From the NCBI GenBank assembly GCA_964636225.1, contig CAZWQM010000005.1, positions 1 through 64,000 of the forward strand: 64,000 nt of DNA, in the 5' to 3' direction. The position numbers and the translations under genes are program-made. This document shows positions 8,651-17,397 of this stretch, piece by piece. The notes beneath the pieces are model-generated. The model saw nothing but the letters and a program-made list of their open reading frames with translations. It was not told where the DNA came from and made no database searches. Each line of letters begins with the position of its first letter. The stretch's first letter is position 1. Origin of the DNA: UBA1858 sp964636225. GTDB taxonomy: Bacteria > Pseudomonadota > Gammaproteobacteria > UBA4575.

Positions 8651-9109
8651 ATGCGACTACTTGATGAAAATTCGGCTGTATTACAGTTAGAAGAAACTTT
8701 GCTCATACTGGAGGAGAGTCTGCAGTACAATGTGTTTCATCATTCGCTTGAGAAACATTACATACAGAGGCTCAAGCAACTTTATTCTCCTCAGTTTGAT
8801 ATCGAACACTCAGAGACCGGTTCCTACTATTACGCCACACTTGAGTGCATACGGATTTTTTATTTAGTTGAAGACAGCTTGTACAAAATTCCCATGTCGG
8901 CCAAATTTAAAACAAGTATACTTCACCTGCTGGATATCAACAGCCACGCGCTGGATAGCAAAAAATATCAAAACAGAATTACGGAGCAGTTACTTGCACT
9001 TTCTGAGTTGTGGCAGTTGCAAAACACCCTGGATATTGCAGACCTTTTGGCCAGTTGCCTATCTAAAATGCGCCTAAATCTAATGCACACATTTGAAAAG
9101 ACCTTATGA
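8651..9109 (+). CDS. Hypothetical helical protein
   Basis: The protein has 152 residues, is mostly predicted helical and soluble, and has no signal peptide or membrane segment. It begins MRLLDENSAVLQLEETLLIL and contains LEKHYIQRLKQLY and ADLLASCLSKMRLNLMH. I do not recognise a family. It starts 20 bases from the divergent PqiA-like gene and ends just before the next plus-strand gene (ATG at 9114), so the two are probably translated from one mRNA. Confidence 0.55.
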   Translation: MRLLDENSAVLQLEETLLILEESLQYNVFHHSLEKHYIQRLKQLYSPQFDIEHSETGSYYYATLECIRIFYLVEDSLYKIPMSAKFKTSILHLLDINSHALDSKKYQNRITEQLLALSELWQLQNTLDIADLLASCLSKMRLNLMHTFEKTL

Positions 9110-9113
9110 GCGT

Positions 9114-9515
9114 ATGAGCGAAACATCAAACCCATCGCCTTTTGCCGTAATTGTGAATGGTGAAAAGAAAATTGAATACTTCCGTGACCGTGCTTTAACC
9201 CAAAAGCAAGAAAATGATCTTCTTGCGCTGGATGAAAAATTAAATCGGGGTTTTCATGTTGATGGTAAACAGATTCAGTCACCTTCGGTGCAGGATAAGG
9301 CCGTTTTTATATCCAGTTTGATTGCCAATGCTATACAGCGTGATGAAGATCATTCAATTGCCATGGCTTGTGCTTATCTCGCCACTCGAAACCCCGAACT
9401 TAAACAGCTCAAGATTACGGCACATAATGACCGCGTGTCGCTGGAGCTTATTAATAATCAAGTTTACGGCGAATCTATTCCGATCAAATTTGTACCCAGG
9501 GATAAACTGGGATAA
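9114..9515 (+). CDS. Hypothetical protein, second gene of a two-gene operon
   Basis: The product has about 133 residues from an ATG at 9114 (MSETSNPSPFAVIVNGEKK). A TTG at 9093 would add seven residues but lacks support. It is a soluble protein with no signal peptide. The central part has helices (SLIANAIQRDEDHSIAMACA) and the end is strand-rich (LKITAHNDRVSLELI). I do not recognise the family. The start lies 4 bases after the stop of the preceding gene, so coupling is likely. Downstream there is no clear terminator. Confidence 0.55.
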   Translation: MSETSNPSPFAVIVNGEKKIEYFRDRALTQKQENDLLALDEKLNRGFHVDGKQIQSPSVQDKAVFISSLIANAIQRDEDHSIAMACAYLATRNPELKQLKITAHNDRVSLELINNQVYGESIPIKFVPRDKLG

Positions 9516-10183
9516 ATCACTCTCAGGGTTGCTCTAGAGAACGCCCTAGCGATTCACCCAGCTCCACATCAGCCAGCCGACGCTGAGTACAATAATTACT
9601 AGTGCGATTGTCAGATTTACAGTCAGTTTTGTTTTGGTTTGTAAAATTTGATGGGCTAACTATATGATTAAAAATACTATTTCAATCATCGATACAGATG
9701 AAACTACTTTTTTTACGGATTAGTATGCTGCTCCCATGTCGCAGCAAAATGTGTTGTTTGATTAGAAATCAAATCTTTACTCGTTGCTTATTTACCACAA
9801 CTGACGAGGATCGACCGGGTGAGTACTGATGTTTATGCAGAAAATTATATTTAGCATCGATTAAAAACTCTTTATAGAAAACATATATATTCAATACTTT
9901 CACTAGGTTAACGCATGTTTCTATTTTGTTGCTTAAAAACAACATTTGGCAATCTTTGTTGGAATAATACAAATTTACCGTGGTAAGATCGCAACACTTG
10001 ATAGGTAGGCGGCTTTTATGTTGTTTCTCGCAGCATAAGTTCGCTCAAGGAACACGAGTCCAGCCACTACCGAAAGAGTTTATAAAAGGAAGGGAGGCGG
10101 CTATTAGCCCAACCAACTGCAAAAGACTCGCTTCAAGTAATTACTCGAGTACTTTAACTTAAATACTAATGAGAGGAGTCTCA
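9516..10183. other. Long non-coding region upstream of the porin
   Basis: About 670 bases without a credible gene. A short minus-strand frame near 9545-9658 reads like a single membrane helix (LTIALVIIVLSVGWLMWSWVNR) but has no start codon; it may be a decayed small membrane gene. The last 200 bases probably hold the porin promoter and a long 5' leader. Long leaders are common for porin mRNAs controlled by small RNAs, but no specific site was identified. Confidence 0.45.
10174..10178 (+). promoter_or_regulatory. Ribosome binding site that fixes the porin start
   Basis: AGGAG lies 5 bases before the ATG at 10184. An upstream in-frame ATG at 10169 overlaps this site and would place five extra residues in front of the signal peptide, so 10184 is preferred. 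Confidence 0.75.
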
Positions 10184-11446
10184 ATGAAAACTAAACTTTT
10201 AGGAACTGCGTTAGCTTTAGGCCTGGCAGCACCTCTTGCAGCAACTGCGGGTGTGAACACAGGTAATGCTAACTCAACTTGGACTATTTATGGCTGGCAA
10301 AACTGGTCATATGAGTTACTTGACTTTGATGATGGTACTAACAACCGTAACTCTTCACGAATCAACAACAATGCGGCAAACATTGGTTTCGCGGCTACAT
10401 TGCCTACTGGTCTTTCAATGGGCGGCCAGGACGTAAATGTTAACTTCCAGTGTGAGCAGTTTACATTCCACAACCGTTTCAACGGCTTTTCTGACTTCTG
10501 TAACAGAAACAGTAAAATAAGCTTAAGCGGATCTTTCGGTGAAATCATGTTCGGTCAGTGGTTGCTTCCACACAACGAAATGGTTGCCCAGTGGGTTGAC
10601 CCATTCTATGACGCAGGTGCTGACTCTCATACTTCAATTATGGGTAACGTTGGTGGCGCACAAGGTTTCTTCTACAACGGCAGCTTTGGTGCCAGTCAGG
10701 CATTCAACCGTCGTCAGGAAGAAATTGTTCAGTACTGGTCACCTAACATGAATGGCTTCCAATTCCGCGTTGCAACAACTAACGCTGCAACTACTGGTAG
10801 CAACGGAGATAATGCTGTAACTGGTGCCAGCGGTGCTAGCGAACTGGATCCTCGAATCTGGTCAACTGGTGTAGCTTATGAAAATACTCTGGCCAGTGGT
10901 GACAATATCTGGTTAGCAGCTACTTATGAGCTTCACGATGAGTGGGCAGCAACTCAGATTGGTTGTGATGATTCTGATGATTCATCATGGCGTATCGCTG
11001 GTCGCTACATTCACCAGTGGGGAAGTGGCATGAGCACTCAGATTTCTGCTATGTGGGAAGACCTTGAATATGATATCGAAGGTTGTGCTAATACTATTCC
11101 TCTAACTGGTGTTTATGACGGCGCAGGAGATCTTGATGTAAAACGAGATTCATGGATGATTTCTGGAAAGCAGACATTTGGTAATGGCTTTGACTTCCGT
11201 ATCTCTTACATGGATGCCGATGAACTAGACTGTGACACTGGTTGTACAACTGATGACGACACAGACGCTTCTGCACTTAACCTAGGCCTGTACTACACAA
11301 TGCCAGCAGGTACAGAGCTTCGCGTCACTTACTCAGAAGTGGATAACGAAGACAACGCTGACTATGACTTCGGTATTGGTGGTTCAGGTGTAGCCACTGG
11401 TGAAGACGTAGACATGATTGCCTTTGGTATTGTTCAGTGGTTCTAA
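10184..11446 (+). CDS. Outer-membrane porin
   Basis: The protein has 420 residues. It has a classical signal peptide (KLLGTALALGLAAPLAATAG) and then alternating amphipathic strands with Asp/Asn-rich loops. The C-terminus ends in Phe (FGIVQWF), the signature recognised by the BAM complex. It fits the Gram-negative trimeric porin family (16-stranded, general diffusion of small solutes). Motifs such as SLSGSFGEIMFGQW match the strand around the constriction loop. It carries six cysteines in three close pairs, which is uncommon for porins. It is a single-gene unit with a long leader and a strong terminator, so it is probably highly expressed. Substrate preference cannot be read from sequence. Confidence 0.85.
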   Translation: MKTKLLGTALALGLAAPLAATAGVNTGNANSTWTIYGWQNWSYELLDFDDGTNNRNSSRINNNAANIGFAATLPTGLSMGGQDVNVNFQCEQFTFHNRFNGFSDFCNRNSKISLSGSFGEIMFGQWLLPHNEMVAQWVDPFYDAGADSHTSIMGNVGGAQGFFYNGSFGASQAFNRRQEEIVQYWSPNMNGFQFRVATTNAATTGSNGDNAVTGASGASELDPRIWSTGVAYENTLASGDNIWLAATYELHDEWAATQIGCDDSDDSSWRIAGRYIHQWGSGMSTQISAMWEDLEYDIEGCANTIPLTGVYDGAGDLDVKRDSWMISGKQTFGNGFDFRISYMDADELDCDTGCTTDDDTDASALNLGLYYTMPAGTELRVTYSEVDNEDNADYDFGIGGSGVATGEDVDMIAFGIVQWF

Positions 11447-11480
11447 AATAAGTTAGTTAACTAATTTATTTAACTACATA

Positions 11481-11512
11481 AAAACAGACACCTTCGGGTG
11501 TCTGTTTTTTTT
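11481..11512 (+). terminator. Rho-independent terminator of the porin gene
   Basis: An 11-bp perfect stem, AAACAGACACC with GGTGTCTGTTT, closes a TTCG tetraloop and runs into a T-run ending at 11512. It lies about 35 bases after the porin stop codon. Confidence 0.93.
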
Positions 11513-11605
11513 GCTCGCAATATTTCCAGTATTATTTAATGAATTTAAGCAAACTATCTTGTACCATGCCGGTCTATAAGTAGAATAATGATCGAATTAT
11601 CACTC

Positions 11606-12412
11606 ATGCTTAAAAAAGTAACCCTCTTATATTTACTGTTTTCTTTAACATATGTCTGGGCTGAATGCACGCCAGAAACAGTTAAATTCTATCTGGATAA
11701 AGGCTTCTCTCAGGAACAGATTACTAAGCTCTGCTCGCAGTCTTCAGCCACAACACCTTCTTACCAGCCCTATCAGAAACCGGTAGTCATTGTGCAGGAA
11801 GGTTACGGAACAGGAAACAGTATAGAAGAGAAAAGAGCATTAAATGAATTACGCGGAAGTATTGATGGTCGATCGATAGATGTCACAGACACCAGCATCA
11901 ACTTTATAAGAAAGGTCTGCATTCGAGCAGGCAACTCTCCGGAAATAGACCAGCGAGTTACCCAGTGTATTGATGTGGCTTTTTCAATTGCCAGAAATGG
12001 CCTCAAAGTAACCGAATCGGGTTCATCGTTACTGCTATTTGGCCAGCAGAATATTGAGGTAAGCAGCAGCAAAATCATTCGCAAATACGTAACAGCCGAT
12101 CCCTGGGCAAATTTTGCACCAGATATTCGCTTTTTATTACAAAGAAAGTATGAGTCTCAGGAAAAAGGTAATTTAACAACTCTTCCATTAAGAAAAACCG
12201 CCTCACCCGCTAACGTGGTCAATGCGATTCGAACCTTATCTTCAGTAACCAGACAGCAGCTGACTGGTGACGAAGCAAGCGAGGTATCCAAGGTGTTGGA
12301 TGAAAACTACGTACCTCCCACTGAAGAGGAATATATAGCGTCACAACCTACCCTGGAAGAAATCAAAGAAGAAAAGAAAAAGAAGAAAAAGTGGTGGAAT
12401 CCGTTTGACTAG
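11606..12412 (+). CDS. Hypothetical secreted protein
   Basis: The product has 268 residues from the ATG at 11606 (MLKKVTLLYLLFSLTYVWA), which gives a clean signal peptide; an ATG six codons earlier is less fitting. The mature part starts with a Cys-containing helical hairpin (CTPETVKFYLDKGFSQEQITKLC) that resembles short helical motifs at the start of periplasmic lipid- or ligand-binding proteins. A central region (ELRGSIDGRSIDVTDTSINF and following) looks strand-rich. The tail is Glu/Lys-rich, ending KKKKKKWWNPFD. Two more Cys (VCIRAG, TQCIDV) could form a disulfide. No family recognised. It is convergent with gpmI, 4 bases apart. Confidence 0.6.
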   Translation: MLKKVTLLYLLFSLTYVWAECTPETVKFYLDKGFSQEQITKLCSQSSATTPSYQPYQKPVVIVQEGYGTGNSIEEKRALNELRGSIDGRSIDVTDTSINFIRKVCIRAGNSPEIDQRVTQCIDVAFSIARNGLKVTESGSSLLLFGQQNIEVSSSKIIRKYVTADPWANFAPDIRFLLQRKYESQEKGNLTTLPLRKTASPANVVNAIRTLSSVTRQQLTGDEASEVSKVLDENYVPPTEEEYIASQPTLEEIKEEKKKKKKWWNPFD

Positions 12413-12416
12413 CTAA

Positions 12417-13952
12417 CTAATTAAATAGTGGTTCTTCCTGCATATTGCCGGGAATGGGGATATGCATCAGCTTTAAAATTGTTGGCGCAACCGAACCCAG
12501 GCCTTTTCCCTTCGCCAATACAATATCTTTATTCTCATGGTTTATTACCATGCAGGGAACCGGGTTAGTGGTATGTTGCGTATGTGGATCACCCGTGAGT
12601 GCATCGTACATTTCGTCACAGTTACCATGGTCTGATGTCAATAATACATTAACTTCTTTTTCAATCGCCGCATCGATAACACGTCCAACTTCGACATCCA
12701 GTACTTCCAGCGCCTTAATAATAGCTTCCGGGACTGCGGTATGACCCACCATATCGCCATTCGCAAAGTTCACAATAATCAGGCTATGCACTTCGTCTTC
12801 AATCGATTTAATCACCACATCGGCTACTTCTTTCGCACTCATTTCTGGCTTTAGATCATACGTCGCCACTTTGGGAGAAGGTACCATAATTCTATCTTCC
12901 CCTGGATAAGGGGCTTCTTTACCACCATTAATGAAGAAGGTGACATGAGGATATTTTTCTGTTTCCGCACAATGCAATTGCCTCAAACCCATATTGCTGA
13001 CCACTTCGGCCAGAGACATTTTGGGATGTTCCGAGGTAAAAGCGACCGGACTACAAAACGAGTAGTAAAATACTGTCATGGTACACATGCTGACAGGCTT
13101 GAATTCTCCTCGATCAAAATCACTAAAGTCCGCTGCGGCCAATGCCGCAGCCAACTGGCGTGGACGGTCATTCCTGAAATTGAAAAAGATCACCTCATCA
13201 CCCTCTTCAATACGGCTGGTGTTATTTATCACAGTCGGCCGTATAAATTCGTCAAACACATTCGCTTCATAGGAAGCTTTAATTGCCTGCTTAGGAGAAT
13301 CGGCATGCTGACAATCTTCACTAACCAGAGCTTTCCAGGCCAATTCTGTTCTATCCCAGCGCCGGTCACGATCCATTGCATAATATCTTCCTATCACACT
13401 ATGCACCGCGCCATTAGCCTCATCCAATAATTCGTTTATATTTTCCAAATAATCAAGGGCACTGTTTGGACTGGTATCACGGCCATCGGTAATCATATGT
13501 ACCGCAGGCTTCACACCATTCAATTTACACATCGCCAGCAGCGCGTTTAAGTGTTCAATATGAGAGTGAACGCCACCGTCGGAAACCAGACCAAGTAGAT
13601 GTATGGGTCGGGATTTCTTTTTTGCAGCACGCAGTGCGGCCAGCAATGCGGGATTTTTAAAAAAACTGCCGTTATGTATGGCATCATTAATCAGTATCAG
13701 ATCCTGATGAATAATATTGCCGCAACCCATTGTGATATGACCCACTTCTGAATTGCCCATCTGGCCATCCGGCAATCCCACCGCAGCACCGGAAGCTTCA
13801 AGGGTGGTGTAGGGATTAGTGGAGAAAAATTTATCCAGTTTTGGTGTATGGGCCTGCGTGACTGCATTATTTTCACCTTCTGCGTTAACCCCATAGCCAT
13901 CAATAATAATTAGAATCGCGCGTCGAACTTTGTCCCTTTCATATTTAGCCAT
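12417..13952 (-). CDS. gpmI: 2,3-bisphosphoglycerate-independent phosphoglycerate mutase
   Basis: This enzyme interconverts 3- and 2-phosphoglycerate in glycolysis and gluconeogenesis and needs Mn2+. At 511 residues it is the usual length. The alkaline-phosphatase-type metal sites are visible: IIDGYG near the start, the phosphoserine loop GQMGNSEVGH near residue 65, and VLLTSDHGNCDEM with HTQHTTNPVP near 440-470. The insert domain has ITDGRDTSP and GRYYAMDRDRRWDR. It starts 12 bases after the tatC stop on the same strand side and may be the promoter-distal gene of the his-tat cluster. Intact. Confidence 0.96.
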   Translation of the reverse strand: MAKYERDKVRRAILIIIDGYGVNAEGENNAVTQAHTPKLDKFFSTNPYTTLEASGAAVGLPDGQMGNSEVGHITMGCGNIIHQDLILINDAIHNGSFFKNPALLAALRAAKKKSRPIHLLGLVSDGGVHSHIEHLNALLAMCKLNGVKPAVHMITDGRDTSPNSALDYLENINELLDEANGAVHSVIGRYYAMDRDRRWDRTELAWKALVSEDCQHADSPKQAIKASYEANVFDEFIRPTVINNTSRIEEGDEVIFFNFRNDRPRQLAAALAAADFSDFDRGEFKPVSMCTMTVFYYSFCSPVAFTSEHPKMSLAEVVSNMGLRQLHCAETEKYPHVTFFINGGKEAPYPGEDRIMVPSPKVATYDLKPEMSAKEVADVVIKSIEDEVHSLIIVNFANGDMVGHTAVPEAIIKALEVLDVEVGRVIDAAIEKEVNVLLTSDHGNCDEMYDALTGDPHTQHTTNPVPCMVINHENKDIVLAKGKGLGSVAPTILKLMHIPIPGNMQEEPLFN

Positions 13953-13964
13953 GCTGGTTAATTC

Positions 13965-14831
13965 TTATGATTGATTATTTTTGTCATCGCGGTTATTTTC
14001 ACGCTCCGTCTCAAGCAATTCCATTTCATCCAGTTCCAAATCCATTTCTTCATCTGTCATGGGTCGAAAACGCCGGTCTTCCTCAGCAACACTGCGCTTG
14101 CTCACTATATTTGATAATAATAAGCCTAATTCAAAAAGCAACCAAACCGGTATCGCCAATAGAATCTGTGAAATAATATCCGGGGGTGTTAATAGCATAC
14201 CGATGACAAATGCCGCTACAATTACATAGGATCTGGCCGCGGATAATGCAGCCACCGATGTAACCCCAGTCATTACCAACAGAAAGGTGATAACTGGCAC
14301 TTCAAATGCGGCACCAAATGCCAGAAACATTTTAGTTACGAAATCCAGATAGCGGCTGATGTCTGTCATCACCGCCACCCCTTCCGGTGCGGTTTTGGTA
14401 AAAAAGCCAAAGACAAGCGGGAAAACCACAAAGTAGGCAAACACCATCCCTAGATAAAACAACACTGAACTGGACACCAACAAAGGCATTACCAGACGCT
14501 TTTCATGCTTGTATAGGCCGGGCGCAATAAAGGCCCATAACTGATATAAAATCCATGGAATAGTAAGCACCACTGCCAACAGTAATACCAGTTTAAAAGG
14601 TGTTAAGAATGGAGAGGCCACATCGATGGCCACCATAGCGCTGCTTTCCGGCAGGTGCTTGAGTAACGGCTTCGCCAGGAATGAATACAATTGATTGGCA
14701 AAAGGCACCAGACATAACAAAACAATCACAACCCCGACTAATGTTTTTATTAATCGATTACGTAATTCAACCAGATGGGAAATTAAAGACTCTTGTTTAT
14801 CTTCTTTTTCTTCCGAAGCTTCAGATGTCAT
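13965..14831 (-). CDS. tatC: Sec-independent protein translocase subunit TatC
   Basis: The protein has 288 residues with six membrane helices. TatC binds twin-arginine signal peptides and, with TatB, forms the receptor for folded-protein export. Signature elements are present: SHLVELRNRLIKTLVG at the N-terminus, FIAPGLYKHEKR in the first cytoplasmic loop and a Phe/Pro-rich periplasmic segment. The acidic C-terminal tail (DEEMDLELDEMELLETERE) is longer than in E. coli. It follows tatB by 60 bases in the usual tatA-tatB-tatC order, downstream of the his genes. Confidence 0.96.
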   Translation of the reverse strand: MTSEASEEKEDKQESLISHLVELRNRLIKTLVGVVIVLLCLVPFANQLYSFLAKPLLKHLPESSAMVAIDVASPFLTPFKLVLLLAVVLTIPWILYQLWAFIAPGLYKHEKRLVMPLLVSSSVLFYLGMVFAYFVVFPLVFGFFTKTAPEGVAVMTDISRYLDFVTKMFLAFGAAFEVPVITFLLVMTGVTSVAALSAARSYVIVAAFVIGMLLTPPDIISQILLAIPVWLLFELGLLLSNIVSKRSVAEEDRRFRPMTDEEMDLELDEMELLETERENNRDDKNNQS

Positions 14832-14891
14832 TGACTCAGTCTTTTAATAATGGCTTTCATGCAACAGTAGTTAGCAGAAGATTGACAGGCT

Positions 14892-15215
14892 TTATTCACC
14901 CCGGTTGGAAATACTGTTTTTATTCGACCCTGTATCATTTAATGCTTTTTGGATTTCTTTTTGCGTTTCAGCCTGAGTGTCGTTAAGAATGTTTCTTAAC
15001 TGAGATATTTCGCTTTGCTGTTTTTCCAGCATTTTTTTTAATTCTGCTGCTTTTAATTCATTTTCTATATCCGAGCGTACCGACATAAGCATTCGTTTTG
15101 CTTTAGCTACCCAGCGTCCCGTTTTTGCAGCAAGACCGGGTAATTTATCCGGGCCCACAACCAGCAGCGCGACAATGAGGACAATCGCCATTTCCCAAAA
15201 GCTAAAATCAAACAT
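14892..15215 (-). CDS. tatB: Sec-independent protein translocase subunit TatB
   Basis: The protein has 107 residues. An N-terminal membrane helix (FSFWEMAIVLIVALLVVGPDKLPG) contains the Glu and the Gly-Pro hinge typical of TatB. An amphipathic helix follows, then a charged coiled coil (ELKKMLEKQQSEISQLRNIL). TatB with TatC forms the receptor complex at the inner membrane. The start FDFSFWEM and position between tatA and tatC separate it from TatA. Confidence 0.94.
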   Translation of the reverse strand: MFDFSFWEMAIVLIVALLVVGPDKLPGLAAKTGRWVAKAKRMLMSVRSDIENELKAAELKKMLEKQQSEISQLRNILNDTQAETQKEIQKALNDTGSNKNSISNRGE

Positions 15216-15251
15216 GTAACGAGATTCTGTCAGTTTATTGCGATATCAAGC

Positions 15252-15434
15252 TTAGTTATCTTTGGGCTTGTCCGATTCTGTGGATTCGTTGTTTTCTTCA
15301 TTTTTAACCGCGGCTTTAAAATTCTTAATCGCACTGCCGATATCACTACCCATATTTCTTAAACGCTTGGTGCCAAATAAAAGCAACACGATTGCCAATA
15401 TTATTAAGAGACTTGGTACACTAATTCCCATCAT
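15252..15434 (-). CDS. tatA: Sec-independent protein translocase subunit TatA
   Basis: The protein has 60 residues: a short N-terminal membrane helix (VPSLLIILAIVLLLFGTKRL), the FG-T-K-R-L hinge, an amphipathic helix (GSDIGSAIKNFKAAVK) and an acidic tail. TatA oligomers form the translocation pore. Two tandem ATG codons start the frame; either could be used. It lies 27 bases after hisE and 36 bases before tatB, so it is cotranscribed with the his genes. Confidence 0.95.
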   Translation of the reverse strand: MMGISVPSLLIILAIVLLLFGTKRLRNMGSDIGSAIKNFKAAVKNEENNESTESDKPKDN

Positions 15435-15461
15435 AATAATTCTCCAAATATTCTTTTCGGT

Positions 15462-15785
15462 TTATTTCGTGCGACTGGCTTTTTCTTCTAATCCAGATAC
15501 ACCAAATCTTCTGTCCAACTCCGTTAGCACATCGTTAAAATCCAGCTCTTTGCTCACTAACAATACCATACAGTGAAACCAGAGGTCGGCCACTTCTTTG
15601 GTCAGGGCGATCGTGTCAGACCCTTTTGCTGCAATAATAACTTCGCTGGATTCTTCACCTACTTTTTTTAATATGTGGTCCAGCCCTTTACTGTACAAAC
15701 TCGCGACATAGGATTCATCGGCACTTGCCTGTTTGCGCTCAATTAATACCTGTTGCAGTTTTTCCAGTATTTCACGATTTTGCAT
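15462..15785 (-). CDS. hisE: Phosphoribosyl-ATP pyrophosphatase
   Basis: The product has 107 residues and is a monofunctional HisE, which hydrolyses phosphoribosyl-ATP to phosphoribosyl-AMP, step two of histidine synthesis. The MazG-like helical core is visible: GLDHILKKVGEESSEVIIAA with the metal-binding Glu pair, then ELDFNDVLTEL. It is separated from hisF by 80 bases where many relatives have hisI. The next step (PR-AMP cyclohydrolase, HisI) is therefore missing from this operon and must be encoded elsewhere if the pathway works. Confidence 0.95.
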   Translation of the reverse strand: MQNREILEKLQQVLIERKQASADESYVASLYSKGLDHILKKVGEESSEVIIAAKGSDTIALTKEVADLWFHCMVLLVSKELDFNDVLTELDRRFGVSGLEEKASRTK

Positions 15786-15865
15786 ACTGTACGCCTAATT
15801 TGCAGATTTTAAGGATATCATACCCACAGGGTACCCATACTGTGACGGTATGAAGGTGAGAAAGT

Positions 15866-16639
15866 TTATTGCCGAACGGTAATTCCCTGCTTTCGCATAT
15901 GATCTTTTGCCTCACCAATGGAATATTCGCCAAAATGGAAAATACTGGCGGCTAATACCGCATCCGCACGACCGATAGAAACGCCTTCGCTGAGGTGCTG
16001 TAGCGTACCGACACCGCCGGAGGCGATCACCGGAACGGGTACCATTTCGCTGATTTTTTTTGTCAAATCGAGATCAAAGCCTGCCTTGGTACCATCTCGG
16101 TCCATGCTAGTGACCAGCAACTCACCTGCACCATACTCCGACATTTTTATGGCCCATTCAATGGCATCAATACCAGTCCCTTTGCGTCCACCATGAGTGA
16201 AAATTTCCCATTTATCTTGTTCATGAGCTTCGCTGGTTTTTTTGGCATCGATCGATACCACTATGCACTGAGAACCGATTTTGTCTGCAGCTTCTTTGAC
16301 AAAGTCCGGGTTATGCACCGCTGCGGTGTTAATTCCTACTTTATCCGCACCGGCTTTTAATAAACGACGAATATCAGCAACAGTGCGAATACCCCCACCC
16401 ACTGTCAGGGGTATAAAGACTTCGGTGGCGACTTTTTCGACGACATGTTCGATCGTATCTCGTTCATCTGAACTGGCAGTGATGTCGAGAAATGTTATTT
16501 CATCCGCCCCTTCCGCATTGTAGCGCTTGGCCACTTCGACCGGATCACCCGCATCACGAATATCTACAAATTTTACGCCTTTGACGACACGCCCGGCGTC
16601 CACATCCAAACAGGGAATAATACGTTTTGCCAGTGGCAT
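15866..16639 (-). CDS. hisF: Imidazole glycerol phosphate synthase, cyclase subunit
   Basis: The protein has 257 residues and a TIM barrel. With HisH it turns PRFAR plus glutamine-derived ammonia into imidazole glycerol phosphate and AICAR. The catalytic Asp pair is present: RIIPCLDVDAGRVVKG near the N-terminus (Asp11) and VTSMDRDGTKAGFDLDL near residue 130. The two half-barrel phosphate loops are GGGIRT and ASGGVGT. It starts 2 bases after the hisA stop. Confidence 0.97.
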   Translation of the reverse strand: MPLAKRIIPCLDVDAGRVVKGVKFVDIRDAGDPVEVAKRYNAEGADEITFLDITASSDERDTIEHVVEKVATEVFIPLTVGGGIRTVADIRRLLKAGADKVGINTAAVHNPDFVKEAADKIGSQCIVVSIDAKKTSEAHEQDKWEIFTHGGRKGTGIDAIEWAIKMSEYGAGELLVTSMDRDGTKAGFDLDLTKKISEMVPVPVIASGGVGTLQHLSEGVSIGRADAVLAASIFHFGEYSIGEAKDHMRKQGITVRQ

Positions 16640-16641
16640 CG

Positions 16642-17379
16642 CTAGGCCATATGCTGGCTGGCAATTTCCTGCGCTTCTGCCAGATCTATCGTGCCTTCAT
16701 AAAGGGCACGACCTACGATGACTCCAACAATACCTTCTTCATCGGTGGCGCATAACCTTTTGATGTCGTCTATATTCGTTACGCCGCCAGAAGCAATGAC
16801 GGGTATGTGTATAGATTCTGCCAACTCTACGGTAGATTCGACATTCAGACCTTTCATCATGCCATCACGGCTGACATCCGTGAAAACAATAGAGGCGACG
16901 CCATCCGCTTCAAAGTGCTGAGCCAAATCAATCACATCATGGTGAGATAATTTTGACCAACCATCAATCGCGACTTTGCCATCTTTGGCATCCAGCCCAA
17001 CAATAATGTGATTAGGGAACTCCAGACAAAGATCATTCACGAAATGCGGTGCAGTGACTGCCCGTGTTCCAATAATGACATATTGAACGCCCGCCTCCAA
17101 ATATTCCTGAACCGTGTCTTCATCACGGATTCCGCCCCCCACCTGAATGGGGATATTGGGATGATTGGAAGTAATACTCTTAATGATGTCAAAATTGCGC
17201 GGTGCACCACTCACAGCACCATCCAGATCGACCAGATGCAACCGTTGCGCGCCCGCTTCTATCCAGCGTTCGGCCACGGCGATCGGATCATCAGAAAATA
17301 TTGTTTCGTCATCCATTCGACCCTGTCGCAAGCGCACACAGCGGCCTTCTTTTATATCAATCGCAGGAATAATAATCAT
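16642..17379 (-). CDS. hisA: Phosphoribosylformimino-5-aminoimidazole carboxamide ribotide isomerase
   Basis: The protein has 245 residues and a TIM barrel homologous to HisF. It isomerises ProFAR to PRFAR. Catalytic Asp near residue 8 lies in IIPAIDIKEGRCVRL; the second Asp is in VFTDVSRDGMMKG near 130. Half-barrel phosphate loops GGGIRDEDT and ASGGVTN are intact. It lies between hisH (18 bases upstream) and hisF. Confidence 0.97.
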   Translation of the reverse strand: MIIIPAIDIKEGRCVRLRQGRMDDETIFSDDPIAVAERWIEAGAQRLHLVDLDGAVSGAPRNFDIIKSITSNHPNIPIQVGGGIRDEDTVQEYLEAGVQYVIIGTRAVTAPHFVNDLCLEFPNHIIVGLDAKDGKVAIDGWSKLSHHDVIDLAQHFEADGVASIVFTDVSRDGMMKGLNVESTVELAESIHIPVIASGGVTNIDDIKRLCATDEEGIVGVIVGRALYEGTIDLAEAQEIASQHMA

Positions 17380-17397
17380 GATGGTTGTTAAGTTTGT

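Noticed and set aside
9768..9860. A short minus-strand frame ending HPVDPRQLW before a stop codon, which looks like a real protein C-terminus
   Set aside because: The open frame has only about 21 codons and no recognisable family. It may be a gene remnant, but I cannot name it.
9980..10162. A 60-codon plus-strand frame upstream of the porin
   Set aside because: It has no ribosome site and low-complexity sequence unlike a protein, and it lies in the expected porin leader.
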